64,000 nucleotides of DNA, taken from contig NZ_JABETK010000002.1 of NCBI RefSeq assembly GCF_013240295.1, positions 744,001 through 808,000 of the forward strand, read 5' to 3'. Source of the DNA: Neoaquamicrobium sediminum (GTDB lineage: Bacteria; Pseudomonadota; Alphaproteobacteria; Rhizobiales; Rhizobiaceae). The notes below the pieces were generated by a model that saw only the letters and a list, made by a program, of their open reading frames with translations, did no database searches and was not told where the DNA came from. How positions within the stretch are numbered: the stretch's first letter is position 1; every line of letters starts with the position of its first letter. Shown piece after piece: positions 45,851 through 56,919 of the stretch. The position numbers were made by a program, and so were the translations under genes.

Positions 45851-46429
45851 CTACCGCTTGCCGCGTCTGGAGAAATGATGCGCGGCAAAACCGGCGGCAA
45901 CGGTCGTGACAAGCCCGATGCCCAATGCGGCGAGCAATCGCTGATGATTTGCGAGTTCCCTTCCGACTAACTGTTCCACGCCCGCACCGAACAGGTAGCC
46001 TGCGCCAAGAAACAGGATCGCCCAAACCGCTGACGAAAGTGCGTTCACGGCAGCGAACTTGCCGGCGGGCATGGCGGACAGTCCTGCGGCGATGCCGCCG
46101 ACCAGGCGAAAACCGTAGGCATAGCGGTTGAGCATCACATAAGTGACCGGCCGTCTGGCGATGAGGTCGAGCGCACGGCCAAAGCCGGGGCGCGCTGCCT
46201 GTCGTTTCACAAACCCGTAGGTGCCGAACCGTCTGCCGGCGACGAAAAACAACGTGTCGCCGAGGAACGCGCCGGCAAAGGTCGCGAGAAACGCCCCCAA
46301 GGCCGGAAACACGTGCTGATGCGCGAAGAATCCTGCGAGCACGGCAGCACTTTCACCCTCTGCGACGCACCCAAGGAAGACGGCAAGCAAGCCATATTTC
46401 TCGATCAGCAGATGGATCGTCTCGGTCAT
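45851..46429 (-). CDS. DedA family membrane protein
   Basis: 192-residue DedA (SNARE-associated/VTT) protein with about five hydrophobic segments. The core is FLGCVAEGESAAVLAGFFA near 18, FAGAFLGDTLFFVAGRRFG near 51 and the Arg-containing LNRYAYGFRLVGGIAAG near 99. DedA proteins act in lipid-carrier recycling and membrane homeostasis. It overlaps the DUF1003 gene by 4 bases, so the two are probably translationally coupled; its stop converges on dgkA only 3 bases away. Confidence 0.9.
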   Translation of the reverse strand: MTETIHLLIEKYGLLAVFLGCVAEGESAAVLAGFFAHQHVFPALGAFLATFAGAFLGDTLFFVAGRRFGTYGFVKRQAARPGFGRALDLIARRPVTYVMLNRYAYGFRLVGGIAAGLSAMPAGKFAAVNALSSAVWAILFLGAGYLFGAGVEQLVGRELANHQRLLAALGIGLVTTVAAGFAAHHFSRRGKR

Positions 46430-46983
46430 TCGGCGGTTTTCCGGCCCGTCATCAGCGTCTCAAGCCTCTCCAGCCTTTCGGCGATTGCCCGGACTTCCGA
46501 ATGCATGGCGACGATTTCGCTCTGCCGCAGGGCATCCATCTTTTCGTGCAGCGCCATGATCTCGATCTCGGCCTTGAGGTTGACCTCATAGTCATGTGCC
46601 GCGTCGAGCCGGTCTCGCTCGGTCTGCCGGTTCTGCGACATCATGATGACGGGAGCCTGGATGGCGGCAAGCATGGAAAGCACGAGGTTGAGAAAGATGA
46701 ACGGGTAGGGATCGAACGCGTCACGCGTGAGCAACCACGTGTTGGCAAGCGTCCAGACAAGCAGGAAGGCCAGAAAGCTCAGGATGAAGCTCCATGAACC
46801 GCCGATCCGTGCGATCGCGTCTGCCAGTCTCTCGCCGAAGCCGGCATGGTCGGCAATATGCCGGTTCTGGTCTCTGGCAAGCGGGCGCCGGGCCGCGGTG
46901 CTTTGAAGAACACGGTGTTCGGCGTCGCCGAGCTTTTTGCCCGGGAACCAGCGTGACGCGAGTTCCTCGACTGTCTTTGCCAT
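46426..46983 (-). CDS. DUF1003 family membrane protein
   Basis: 185-residue DUF1003 protein. DRLADAIARIGGSWSFILSF-like (residues ~51-70) and the two following helices with PYPFIFLNLVLSMLAAIQAP are the hallmark. A coiled C-terminal tail ends in LERLETLMTGR. Function unknown, often found with magnesium or small-molecule membrane proteins. The ATG at 46983 has AGGAGA at the right distance, whereas the ATG at 46989 is too close to it. Confidence 0.9.
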   Translation of the reverse strand: MAKTVEELASRWFPGKKLGDAEHRVLQSTAARRPLARDQNRHIADHAGFGERLADAIARIGGSWSFILSFLAFLLVWTLANTWLLTRDAFDPYPFIFLNLVLSMLAAIQAPVIMMSQNRQTERDRLDAAHDYEVNLKAEIEIMALHEKMDALRQSEIVAMHSEVRAIAERLERLETLMTGRKTAE

Positions 46984-47049
46984 GCCCATTCTCCTGCTTG
47001 GCTGGAACGTTCCGGTGAAGCATGATCGCAACGATTCAGGGAGGCCGCC

Positions 47050-47763
47050 ATGCTTTCATTCAAATCTATCCGCGCCCGCGCGGCAGACCGCAAGGGCGGT
47101 GATGAGGTGCTGGATTCTCTGCTGGGGCCGGTGCCAGACAATGCGGCACTCGCGGCCGTGCCGGACGACCGCATCCTGTCCACCATGGCCAACCGCGTCT
47201 TCTCGGCCGGTTTCGTCTGGTCGGTGATCGAGCAGAAATGGCCGGGCTTCGAGGAGGCGTTCCTCGGCTTTGAGCCGAAGCCGCTTCTGTTTCAGCCGGA
47301 CGATTTCTGGCACGATCTGGCGAGTGACAAGCGCATCGTGCGCAACCCGCAGAAGATCAAATCGGTTCGCGACAACGCAGCCTTCGTCGACCGCGTTTCG
47401 CGCGAGCACAGCGGGTTCGGCAAGTTCCTGGCTGATTGGCCCGCCGACGACCAGGTCGGGCTGACGGCGTATTTCGGCAAGCACGGCAGCCGACTTGGTG
47501 GCAATACAGGGCAATACCTGCTGCGCTGGCTGGGTTGGGATACGTTCATCATCTCCAGCGACATGGCCGCTGCCATGCGCGATGCCGGGCTGGAGATCGC
47601 CGAAAGCCCGACTTCCAAGAAGGACCTCGCAGCCATTCAGGCGCAGATGAATGCCTGGGCTGCGGAAACCGGCCTGCCGCGCGCCCACATCTCGCGCACT
47701 CTTTCAATGTCGATCGGGCCCAATCGATCGGTGGAAGAGTTGCGCGGCTATGTCAGCGACTAG
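47050..47763 (+). CDS. DNA-3-methyladenine glycosylase I-like protein
   Basis: 237-residue HhH-GPD superfamily protein of the Tag type: MANRVFSAGFVWSVIEQKWP, FLGFEPKPLLFQPDDFW and a long alpha-helical core with IVRNPQKIKSVRDNA. It is longer than E. coli Tag and lacks a clear C-terminal Cys/His zinc snap, so it belongs to the atypical Tag-like group. It would remove 3-methyladenine from DNA (family inference). It is divergent from the DUF1003 gene and precedes nadE. Confidence 0.8.
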   Translation: MLSFKSIRARAADRKGGDEVLDSLLGPVPDNAALAAVPDDRILSTMANRVFSAGFVWSVIEQKWPGFEEAFLGFEPKPLLFQPDDFWHDLASDKRIVRNPQKIKSVRDNAAFVDRVSREHSGFGKFLADWPADDQVGLTAYFGKHGSRLGGNTGQYLLRWLGWDTFIISSDMAAAMRDAGLEIAESPTSKKDLAAIQAQMNAWAAETGLPRAHISRTLSMSIGPNRSVEELRGYVSD

Positions 47764-47814
47764 GCTGCCCCTGCGCCATTGCGATGCGGCAACCGCCGCG
47801 CTACAGGCTTTTGC

Positions 47815-49494
47815 ATGAACAGCAAAGCTCCAGACATCATTCGCATCGCCGTTGCGCAGCTCAATCCGGTTGTCGGCGACGTTGCCGGCAACCTCGCCAA
47901 GGCCCGCGAGGCGAGGGCGGATGCAGCCCGCCATGGCGCGGACCTCGTCTTCTTTACCGAGCTCTTCATCGCCGGCTATCCGCCGGAGGACCTGGTTTTG
48001 AAGCCGGCCTTCGTGGCCGCCTGCGAACGTGCTGTCGCGGAATTCGCTCAGGATACTGCCGATGGCGGGCCGGGCGTCATCATCGGCACGCCGCTGCGTC
48101 GCGACAGCGGCCTGCACAACGCCGTCATGGTGCTGGACGGCGGCAAGGTCGTTGCCGAACGCTACAAGCTTGACCTGCCCAACTACGGCGAATTCGACGA
48201 GAAGCGGGTGTTCCAGGCCGGCCCTGACGTGCCCGGTCCGGTCAATTTCCGCGGTATCCGGCTCGGCATTCCGATCTGCGAGGACATCTGGGGCGATCTC
48301 GGCGTCTGCGAGACGCTGGCCGAAAGCGGCGCGGAGATGCTGCTGGTGCCGAACGGCTCGCCCTATTATCGCGGCAAGGTCGATATTCGCCATCAGGTCG
48401 TGCTGAAGCAGGTCATCGAGACCGGCCTGCCGCTGCTCTACGCGGCACAGCTCGGCGGGCAGGACGAACTCGTCTTCGACGGTGCAAGCTTCGCCTTCAA
48501 CGCCGACAAGTCGCTGGCCTTCCAGATGAGCCAGTTCGAGGAAGCGGTCGTCGTCACGACCTGGAAGCGGGAAGCAGACGGTTGGCGCTGCACCGACGGC
48601 CCGATGTCGAAGATCCCGGAAAAGGAGGAGGCCGATTACCGCGCCTGCCTGCTGGGCTTCCGCGACTATGTGAACAAGAACGGCTTCAAGAACGTCGTGC
48701 TCGGCCTTTCGGGCGGCATCGACTCGGCGATCTGCGCGGCGATCGCCGTCGATGCGCTCGGCGAGGAGCGGGTGCGCTGCGTGATGATGCCGTATCGCTA
48801 TACCTCGAAGGATTCGCTGAAAGACGCCGAGGATTGCGCGCGCGCACTCGGCACCCGCTACGACATCGTGCCGATCTTCGAGCCGGTCGATGGCTTCTCC
48901 AACGCGCTCGGGCAGATGTTCGAGGGCACCAAGGAGGGCATCACCGAGGAGAACCTGCAGAGCCGCGCGCGCGGCACGATCCTGATGGCGATCTCCAACA
49001 AGTTCGGTTCGATGGTCGTCACCACCGGCAACAAGTCTGAGATGTCGGTCGGCTACGCCACGCTTTACGGCGACATGAATGGCGGCTTCAACCCGATCAA
49101 GGACCTCTACAAGATGCAGGTCTATGCACTTGCCCGCTGGCGTAACGGCAACGTGCCGCCCGGCGCGCTTGGTCCCTCGGGCGAGGTGATCCCGCAGAAC
49201 ATCATCGACAAGGCGCCCTCGGCCGAGCTCCGGCCGGACCAGACCGACCAGGACTCGCTGCCGCCGTATCCCGTCCTGGACGACATTCTGGAATGCCTCG
49301 TCGAAGGCGAGATGGGGGTCGACGAGATCGTCGGGCGCGGACACGACCGCGAGACCGTGCATCGCATCGAACATCTGCTCTACATCGCCGAGTACAAGCG
49401 CAGGCAGGCCGCCCCGGGCGTGAAGATCACCAAGAAGAACTTCGGCCGCGACCGCCGTTATCCGATTACCAACCGGTTCAGGGATCGCAGCTGA
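47815..49494 (+). CDS. nadE: Glutamine-dependent NAD+ synthetase
   Basis: 559-residue two-domain enzyme making NAD from deamido-NAD. The N-terminal nitrilase-type glutaminase domain has FFTELFIAGYPPEDL (Glu), RYKLDLPNYGEFDEKRVF (Lys) and LGIPICEDIWGD (Cys). The C-terminal synthetase has the P-loop VLGLSGGIDSAICA and TTGNKSEMSVGYATLYGD. The ATG at 47815 gives MNSKAPDIIRIAVAQLNP; an upstream ATG (47779) adds an unconserved dozen residues. It lies on its own, 51 bases after the glycosylase gene. Confidence 0.96.
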   Translation: MNSKAPDIIRIAVAQLNPVVGDVAGNLAKAREARADAARHGADLVFFTELFIAGYPPEDLVLKPAFVAACERAVAEFAQDTADGGPGVIIGTPLRRDSGLHNAVMVLDGGKVVAERYKLDLPNYGEFDEKRVFQAGPDVPGPVNFRGIRLGIPICEDIWGDLGVCETLAESGAEMLLVPNGSPYYRGKVDIRHQVVLKQVIETGLPLLYAAQLGGQDELVFDGASFAFNADKSLAFQMSQFEEAVVVTTWKREADGWRCTDGPMSKIPEKEEADYRACLLGFRDYVNKNGFKNVVLGLSGGIDSAICAAIAVDALGEERVRCVMMPYRYTSKDSLKDAEDCARALGTRYDIVPIFEPVDGFSNALGQMFEGTKEGITEENLQSRARGTILMAISNKFGSMVVTTGNKSEMSVGYATLYGDMNGGFNPIKDLYKMQVYALARWRNGNVPPGALGPSGEVIPQNIIDKAPSAELRPDQTDQDSLPPYPVLDDILECLVEGEMGVDEIVGRGHDRETVHRIEHLLYIAEYKRRQAAPGVKITKKNFGRDRRYPITNRFRDRS

Positions 49495-49516
49495 GCATCA
49501 CAGGGCGGCGCCGTCT

Positions 49517-50140
49517 TCAGCTTGCGCCATTGCCGTTCTCCACGATTTCCCGCTGATCGTAGACGTGGTCGACGAGCCCCCATTCCTTGGCTTCCTGCGC
49601 CGTGAAGAAAAAGTCGCGGTCGAGCACGCGTTCGACCTCGGCTTCGGTCTGGTTGCAATGCTGCGCATAGAGGCTCGTCATGCGGCGCTTGAGCTTCAGG
49701 ATGTCCTCGGCATGGCGTTCGATGTCCGAGGCCTGGCCGCGAAACCCGCCGAGGGGCTGGTGGAGGACGACACTGGCGTTGGGCAGGGCGATGCGCCGGC
49801 CCGGCGCGCCCGATGCGAGCAGGAATGACGCCATCGATCCGGCTGTGCCCATGCAAAGCGTCGAAACCGGGCTCGTGATGAAACGCATCGTGTCGTAGAT
49901 CGCAAAGCCGCTCGTCACCACGCCGCCCGGCGAGTTGATGTAGAATGAGATTTCCCGCTTGGGGTTCTCCGACTCCAGAAACAGAAGCTGCGCGCAGATC
50001 AACGAAGCGGATGCGTCGTTGACTTCGCCATTGAGGAACACGATCCGCTCGCGCAGCAACCGTGAGAAGATGTCGAAGGAGCGTTCGCCGCGCGGCGACT
50101 GCTCGACGACCATGGGGACGAGATTCATCGTTTCGCGCAT
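49517..50140 (-). CDS. clpP: ClpP protease paralogue, stand-alone
   Basis: 207-residue ATP-dependent Clp proteolytic subunit. The catalytic triad appears as [14 protein letters not shown] (Ser), [12 protein letters not shown] (His) and [21 protein letters not shown] (Asp). The nucleophile motif is GTAGSMAS rather than the commonest GQAASMGA, so this is probably a second ClpP rather than the main one. It is not beside clpX or a ClpA-type ATPase. It works in the cytosol with ClpX or ClpA from elsewhere. Confidence 0.9.
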   Translation of the reverse strand: MRETMNLVPMVVEQSPRGERSFDIFSRLLRERIVFLNGEVNDASASLICAQLLFLESENPKREISFYINSPGGVVTSGFAIYDTMRFITSPVSTLCMGTAGSMASFLLASGAPGRRIALPNASVVLHQPLGGFRGQASDIERHAEDILKLKRRMTSLYAQHCNQTEAEVERVLDRDFFFTAQEAKEWGLVDHVYDQREIVENGNGAS

Positions 50141-50185
50141 CGCGCGATCCTCCTTGTTGGGATGTGAAAGGTTTTGAAGCTGCCG

Positions 50186-50560
50186 TCAGGCGGCCATGGC
50201 CGTTGGCGGACGGTTGGAGTTGACTGCCACCGGTATCGCGCGTTCGGCCACGCTATGCGTCAGGCGAAAACGGGTGCGGCCGTCGGGAGCGGGCGAGAGG
50301 TCGATGGTGACGACCGTATCGGGCTCGCTCGCGGTCGCGTCGTGCCATGCGTAGCGCACGCGGTTGCAGGGTTCCGCCTCGATGAGGGCGTAGCTGCGCT
50401 CGCCGGCGGCGTTTTCGCCAGTGCGATCGGTTTCCAGCCATTGCGCGGCAAGCTCCGGCACGGTGAGCGCCCGCCAGACCTTTTCAGGTGCGGCATCGAG
50501 CTCGCAGTCAACCATCACCTCCTCGGTGCTGTCTGGGTCGTCCGAAAAACCGTCGGTCAT
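50186..50560 (-). CDS. SRPBCC (AHSA1-type) domain protein
   Basis: 124-residue START-like/Aha1-type protein with the opening VMVDCELDAAPEKVWRAL and WLETDRTGENAAGERSYALIEAEP. The C-terminal ~25 residues look less regular than usual. The family binds hydrophobic ligands; the role is unknown. It overlaps the upstream regulator gene by 4 bases (ATGA) in the widespread ArsR-SRPBCC pair, which suggests both are controlled by the regulator and its operator. Confidence 0.88.
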   Translation of the reverse strand: MTDGFSDDPDSTEEVMVDCELDAAPEKVWRALTVPELAAQWLETDRTGENAAGERSYALIEAEPCNRVRYAWHDATASEPDTVVTIDLSPAPDGRTRFRLTHSVAERAIPVAVNSNRPPTAMAA

Positions 50561-50870
50561 TGATCCATTTCCTTGAGGAGTGTCTTGAGCCTTTCGACGC
50601 GCGTCGGCCAGAAGGCGCGATAGCGGGCGAGCCAGTCGAAAAGCGGCGTGAGGCCATCAGGGTTGACGCTGTAGTTTACGTGACGGCCGGCGCGGATCTC
50701 GTTGACGAGGCCGGCACCACGCAAAACGGCGACGTGCTGCGAGATGGCGGGTTGCGAGATCGCCAAGCCCTCGCGCAGCTCGGTCGCGTTCTTCTCACCG
50801 GCAAGAAGTCGCTCGAAGACCGCGCGACGGGTCGGATCGGCAAGGGCGCGAAAGATGTCAGATCGTTCAT
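50557..50870 (-). CDS. ArsR family winged-helix regulator (start uncertain)
   Basis: About 104 residues: ALADPTRRAVFERLLAGEKN, LAISQPAISQHVAVLRGAGL (recognition helix) and the tail RVERLKTLLKEMDQ, typical of the ArsR partners of SRPBCC genes, with no metal-site cysteines. The frame is open further upstream without a good start. The ATG at 50870 is one base out of frame; one added base in GA(N)TCTGACATC would make it read M-N-x-S-D-I-F-R. The alternative start is GTG at 50886, but that would be inside the operator palindrome. Confidence 0.82.
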
Positions 50871-50877
50871 GGATTGA

Positions 50878-50895
50878 GATAAGCACAGGCTTATC
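50878..50895. promoter_or_regulatory. Operator palindrome GATAAGC-N4-GCTTATC
   Basis: Perfect 7-bp inverted repeat with a 4-base spacer, 8 bases upstream of the likely ArsR start codon. The position and symmetry fit autoregulation by the ArsR protein and control of the SRPBCC gene. Confidence 0.6.
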
Positions 50896-51038
50896 TTTCA
50901 GGCAAGCGTCGCTTTGGCCCCCAGGAGAGATGGTCAGTGCCATTGCGGGTCGGCGCGAGCCGGATAGAGTGCGCGGCATTCCAAACGCAGGGCCCCGCAT
51001 GCCCCGGCGGGGTCGGCAAAAGAGCGGCTTTAGACCCC

Positions 51039-52262
51039 ATGAATTTCCTTGCCTTTATCCGCAATAACGCGCGCTGGCTCGCCGGCGGCTTCCTGCTGAC
51101 CTTCTTTTCGTCCTACGGGCAGACGTTTTTCATTTCTTTGTCGTCGGGCCATATCCGTACCGAGTACGGGCTGAGCCATGGCCAGTTCGGCACGGTCTAT
51201 ATGGTGGCGACGCTCGCCAGCGCCGCGACCCTGACCTATCTCGGCCAGATCGTGGACAAGCGCTCACCGCGCGCCGTGACCTTCATCATCGTTCCGATAC
51301 TCGCCTTTGCCTGCGTGCTGATGGCATTCTCGCACCATATCGTGCTGCTGCTGCTCGCCATCTATCTGCTGCGCCTGTTCGGGCAGGGCATGATGAGCCA
51401 GAACGCGTTCACCGCCATCGGGCGCTGGTTCGTCGCGCAAAGGGGCAGGGCGACCTCGCTGACGGCGATCGGCGTCAATGCCGGCGAGGCATCCTTTCCG
51501 CTGCTGTTCGTGTTGGTGGCGGGCGCGCTGGGCTGGCGCAACGCCTGGCTTGCCGGCGCGGTCACACTGCTGGTGGTCGCGCTGCCGCTGATTTCCTGGC
51601 TGGTCGCGAAGGACCGCACGCCGCAGGCATCCGACCCCGCCGCACCTGTCGCTGCGGCGCGCGACTGGAGCCGTGCGGAGGTGCTGCGCGACCCGCTGTT
51701 CTACATGGCGATGGCCGGTGTGCTCGCACCGGGCTTCATCGGCACCACGGTTTTCTTCCACCAGATCTATCTCGTCGAGCTGCGCGGCTGGTCGCTGGAA
51801 GCCTTCGCAGCCTCCTTCGCGTTCATGGCGGCGACCGTGGTGGTGTTCTCGCTGGTGGCGGGCCAACTGGTCGACCGCTATTCGGCAAAGGCGATGCTGC
51901 CGACTTTCCTGATACCACTCGGTCTCGCGTGCCTTGTCCTGGGCTTCGTCGAAGCGCAATGGGCGGCTTTCGTATTCATGGGTCTGATGGGCATCAGCTA
52001 CGGCTTCACCAACACGGTCTTCGGCGCGCTATGGCCGGAGATTTACGGCGTGCGCTACCTCGGTGCGATTCGGGCGGTGACAATGGCACTCGGCGTGTTT
52101 GCCACGGCGCTGGGGCCGGGCCTGACGGGCTACCTGATCGACGCGGGTGTTAGCTTTCCGGCCCAGGTCGTCGTGATGGGGGTCTACTGCTTCGCCGCTT
52201 GCGTGATGCTTGTCGGCGTGTCGCGCAGGCTGTTCGCGCGCGATTTGCCGGCTACCGCCTGA
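51039..52262 (+). CDS. MFS transporter
   Basis: 407-residue major facilitator with twelve predicted helices. The loop YLGQIVDKRSPRAV sits at the 2/3 junction, and RLFGQGMMSQNAFTAIGRWF matches the fourth-helix region. The second half has GQLVDRYSAKAMLP. It resembles OFA/monocarboxylate-type carriers, but the substrate cannot be assigned. The ATG at 51039 is chosen over a frame extension to 50937 that overlaps the ArsR promoter. It is divergent from the ArsR gene. Confidence 0.88.
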   Translation: MNFLAFIRNNARWLAGGFLLTFFSSYGQTFFISLSSGHIRTEYGLSHGQFGTVYMVATLASAATLTYLGQIVDKRSPRAVTFIIVPILAFACVLMAFSHHIVLLLLAIYLLRLFGQGMMSQNAFTAIGRWFVAQRGRATSLTAIGVNAGEASFPLLFVLVAGALGWRNAWLAGAVTLLVVALPLISWLVAKDRTPQASDPAAPVAAARDWSRAEVLRDPLFYMAMAGVLAPGFIGTTVFFHQIYLVELRGWSLEAFAASFAFMAATVVVFSLVAGQLVDRYSAKAMLPTFLIPLGLACLVLGFVEAQWAAFVFMGLMGISYGFTNTVFGALWPEIYGVRYLGAIRAVTMALGVFATALGPGLTGYLIDAGVSFPAQVVVMGVYCFAACVMLVGVSRRLFARDLPATA

Positions 52263-52339
52263 CCCAACGGAATCCGCTCAACTGGACTTGGCAGGAACAA
52301 CTTCCGCGATTATAAGCGCGATCCTTGCCATCCCTGAGG

Positions 52340-52529
52340 AGGTTCGAATGCCAGCATTCTCTTCTACGTCCCAGGGCAGCGCCATGATCGCGGGTCGCAG
52401 CGCCTAGGTTCGATTTCGAACCTGTACTGACCCCGGCCTTTCAAGGCGGCTGCCACCGGTTTCCGTTCCGCTCGTGCGGATCAGGGGACCGTGTCCGGCA
52501 CCGTCACTCCGCGACGGCAAGACCGTCGC
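52340..52529 (+). promoter_or_regulatory. Candidate leader-peptide attenuator upstream of the ABC exporter
   Basis: The 333-base gap 52263-52595 holds a small ORF and competing hairpins. TTCGAACCT (52415-52423) can pair with AGGTTCGAA at the leader's ribosome site (52340-52348) or with the adjacent AGGTTCGA at its stop (52406-52413, a hairpin with a 2-base loop). Further on, GACGG (52513-52517) can pair with CCGTC (52501-52505) or join a GCGACGG / CCGTCGC hairpin (52511-52517 with 52523-52529), followed 12 bases later by a T-run. The layout fits conditional control of the downstream gene. Confidence 0.35.
52348..52407 (+). CDS. Possible 19-residue leader peptide
   Basis: ATG at 52348 with the strong Shine-Dalgarno GAGGAGG 6 bases before it; it encodes MPAFSSTSQGSAMIAGRSA and stops at TAG (52405-52407). 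The peptide is Ser/Ala-rich with no obvious family. Its stop codon lies within the inverted repeat described for the attenuator. Low certainty that it is translated; the ribosome site is the main evidence. Confidence 0.35.
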   Translation: MPAFSSTSQGSAMIAGRSA

Positions 52530-52595
52530 CGGCGCCGAACTTTTTCTGATTTCATATTCCGGGACCGGAGTGCTTCGCGGCCTCCGGCGATTGAC

Positions 52596-54395
52596 ATGAC
52601 CTTTTCCCAAGTCGCGGCGCGGCAATGCCTTCCGTCGCGTATTCAAGTTCACCGGCGCCCACTGGCGCCACCAGCCGGTCAGGCTGACGTTGATCATCGT
52701 TGCCGTGCTGGCTTCGACGGCGGCCGACGTTCTGACGCCGCTCTATTCGGGTCGTCTCGTCGACGCGGTCGCGCGCGGCGCGGCAACCGACGAGCTTGCC
52801 TGGAACGCGGCGATCGCCGCGTTCTCGATGCTGATCGCGCTCTCAACGATGGCGATCGCGCTGCGCCACTTCGTGTTCCAGGCGATCGTCGGGCTGACGT
52901 TGCGGATGATGTCGGACATTTCCGCCGACGCGTTCGCACGTGTGCAGCGGTTTTCGACCGACTGGCACGCCAACAGCTTCGCCGGGTCGACCGTACGTAA
53001 GGTCACGCGCGGCATGTGGGCGCTGGACCTGCTGAACGACACGATCCTGGTGGCGCTGCTGCCTTCGACGGTGATGCTGCTGGGCTCGACGCTGCTGCTC
53101 GGCTGGTACTGGCCGATGATGGGTGTCATCGTGGGCACGGGGTCGCTGATCTACATCGCGATCACCGTTTCGCTGTCGCTGTGGTATGTCGCGCCCGCCG
53201 CAAGCCTTGCCAATGCGTGGGACACGCGGCTGGGCGGTGCGCTGGCCGATGCGGTCTCGTGCAACGCGGTGGTGAAGGCTTTCGGCGCCGAACAGCGCGA
53301 GGATGCGCGGCTGGCCAAGGTCGTCGACAAGTGGCGCCACCGGACCCATCGCACGTGGACGCGCGGAACCGTCAACGGAACGACGCAGGGCGTGACGATG
53401 CTGTTCCTGCGCGCGGCCGTCATCGGCTTCGCCATCGTGCTGTGGAGCGAGGGCAGGGCGAGCGCGGGCGATATCGCCTTCGTGCTGACCTCGTTCTTCG
53501 TGCTGCAGGGCTACCTGCGCGATGTCGGCATGCATGTGCGCAATGTTCAGCGTTCGGTCAACGATATGGAGGAGCTGGTCGACATCCACGCCCAGCCCGT
53601 CACCGTTGCCGACCTGCCTGGCGCGCCGCCGATCGTCATCGAGGAAGGCCGCATCGCCTTCGAGAACGTGACGTTCCACTATGGCGGGCATATCGAGCCG
53701 CTCTACCGCGATTTCTCGCTGGAGATCCGCGCGGGCGAGCGGGTCGGCCTCGTCGGCCATTCGGGTTCGGGCAAGACGACCTTCGTCAAGTTCATCCAGA
53801 GGCTGCATGACGTCACCGGTGGCCGGATCGTGATCGACGGGCAGGACATATCGGCGGTCCAGCAGGCATCTCTGCGTGCGCAGATCGCCATCGTCCAGCA
53901 GGAGCCGATCCTGTTCCACCGGTCGCTGGCGGAGAACATCGCCTATGCGCGGCCGGGTGCGAGCCAGGCGGAGATCGAGCGGGCGGCGAAGCTTGCCAGC
54001 GCGCACGATTTCATCGAACGGCTGCCGAAGGGCTATGCGACGCTCGTCGGCGAGCGCGGCATCAAGCTCTCGGGCGGCGAGCGCCAGCGCGTGGCGATTG
54101 CCCGTGCGTTCCTGGCCGACGCGCCGATCCTGATCCTGGACGAGGCCACGTCGAGCCTCGATCGGAATCGGAGGTGCTGATCCAGCAGGCGATGGAGCGA
54201 CTAATGGTCGGCCGCACGACGCTCGTGATCGCCCACCGGCTTTCGACCGTGCGCGCACTCGACCGCCTGCTGGTGTTCGACAAGGGCGAGGTGATCGAGG
54301 AGGGCGACCACGTCTCGCTGATCCGGCTCGAGGGCGGCATCTACCGCCGCCTGTTCGAGCGTCAGGCGCTCGAACTGACGAAGGGCTTCGTCTAG
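52596..54395 (+). CDS. ABC transporter, ATP-binding and membrane domains (exporter type), frameshifted
   Basis: About 599 residues after repair. Six membrane helices lead to an ATPase domain with [18 protein letters not shown] (Walker A), [15 protein letters not shown] (signature) and [12 protein letters not shown] (Walker B). The frame breaks at CTCGATCGGAATCGG near 54162; one added T gives [12 protein letters not shown]. The start is uncertain: ATG 52596 is one base out of frame with the conserved [16 protein letters not shown] segment, and removal of one C near 52605 would join them. Otherwise only a TTG at 52690, inside helix 1, is available. It is an MsbA/lipid-type half exporter; substrate unknown. 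Confidence 0.87.
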
Positions 54396-55852
<1,457 letters not shown>

Positions 55853-56919
55853 CGGCACGGTCGTCGTCTTCGGTGCCGGCTGTCGAAGGCCTGGGCCGGC
55901 GCGGCGGGGTCGCCAGCCGTTTCAGCGCCGCGGCGTCCAACCCGCCCTCGCGTGAGGAAAGCGTCTCGGGATCCTCGGCCGCATCGGGCCTTTCCAAAGG
56001 CATGGGGATTGCCTGCTGCTGGGCGGGCTCCTGTTCCGGCAAACCGGAGCCATGATCGCCACCGATGATTTCGAAGCCGCGCCGGGCAGTTGCCGATGCC
56101 GACGATGATGTCGTGCAGGAACATCCGGGAGCGGTCGCGGTGTTGCGTTCGCGATAGCGGAACGCGTTCGGCATCTGGCTGTAGGGAGTGCCGGTCACCG
56201 CAGAAATCATATCCTTCGGCTCCTCGCCGGACGAGCGGTGATAGTGAAGCTCGACCTGTGTGCCGGGGCACATGGCTGCGCATGCGTTCTGGTCGCGCGC
56301 AAAGGCGGATTGTGGGACGGACCAAGAGACCGGGAAGAAATAGCCGTCGCAGGTGCGTACGCAGAGCGTGCGGAACTGGCCGGAGAGATTGCCGACGCGC
56401 AGGCCCGTGCGGTTGTCCACCGCGGCCTGATCCTGCGGCGCAGGGTCAGACTTCTTTGCGCGGCATCCATTGGCATCGAGCGCAGCGGTGATGCGGGCGC
56501 TCGCGCCGTGTATCGCCACCACCGCCCATGCGCTGGCGTGTCCGGTTCAGCTCGGCAAGGTTGCGCTCCATGCGATCGAGCGTGGCGTTGAGGTTGCCGC
56601 AGAACGAAACCGCGGCACCAGACATGAACCGTCCGCAGCCAGCCTGACGGCCCTGGTCGCGCGCCTGTCGTATCTGCTCCTGCTGGCGCGCTATGGCCGC
56701 GTCGTAGCGCCGCGCTTTTCCACCACCGCCGGATGAAAGACTGGAGAGCTGTCCTTCGAGCTGACGGCACACGCGCGTGCTCGCCTCTGCCGGCAGCAGC
56801 GCCAAGGCCAGCATGATCGCGGCAACGGCGAAAGCGCACCCAAAGATGCGCTTAAATCCGCCTGAAGCACCGCCCGTCATCATGGGCGGTACCTTACTGG
56901 AGGCGGGTTAACCTTCTGT

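Noticed and set aside
47704-49374. 556-codon minus-strand ORF opposite nadE
   Set aside because: Shadow of the conserved nadE frame; no domain is recognisable in it.
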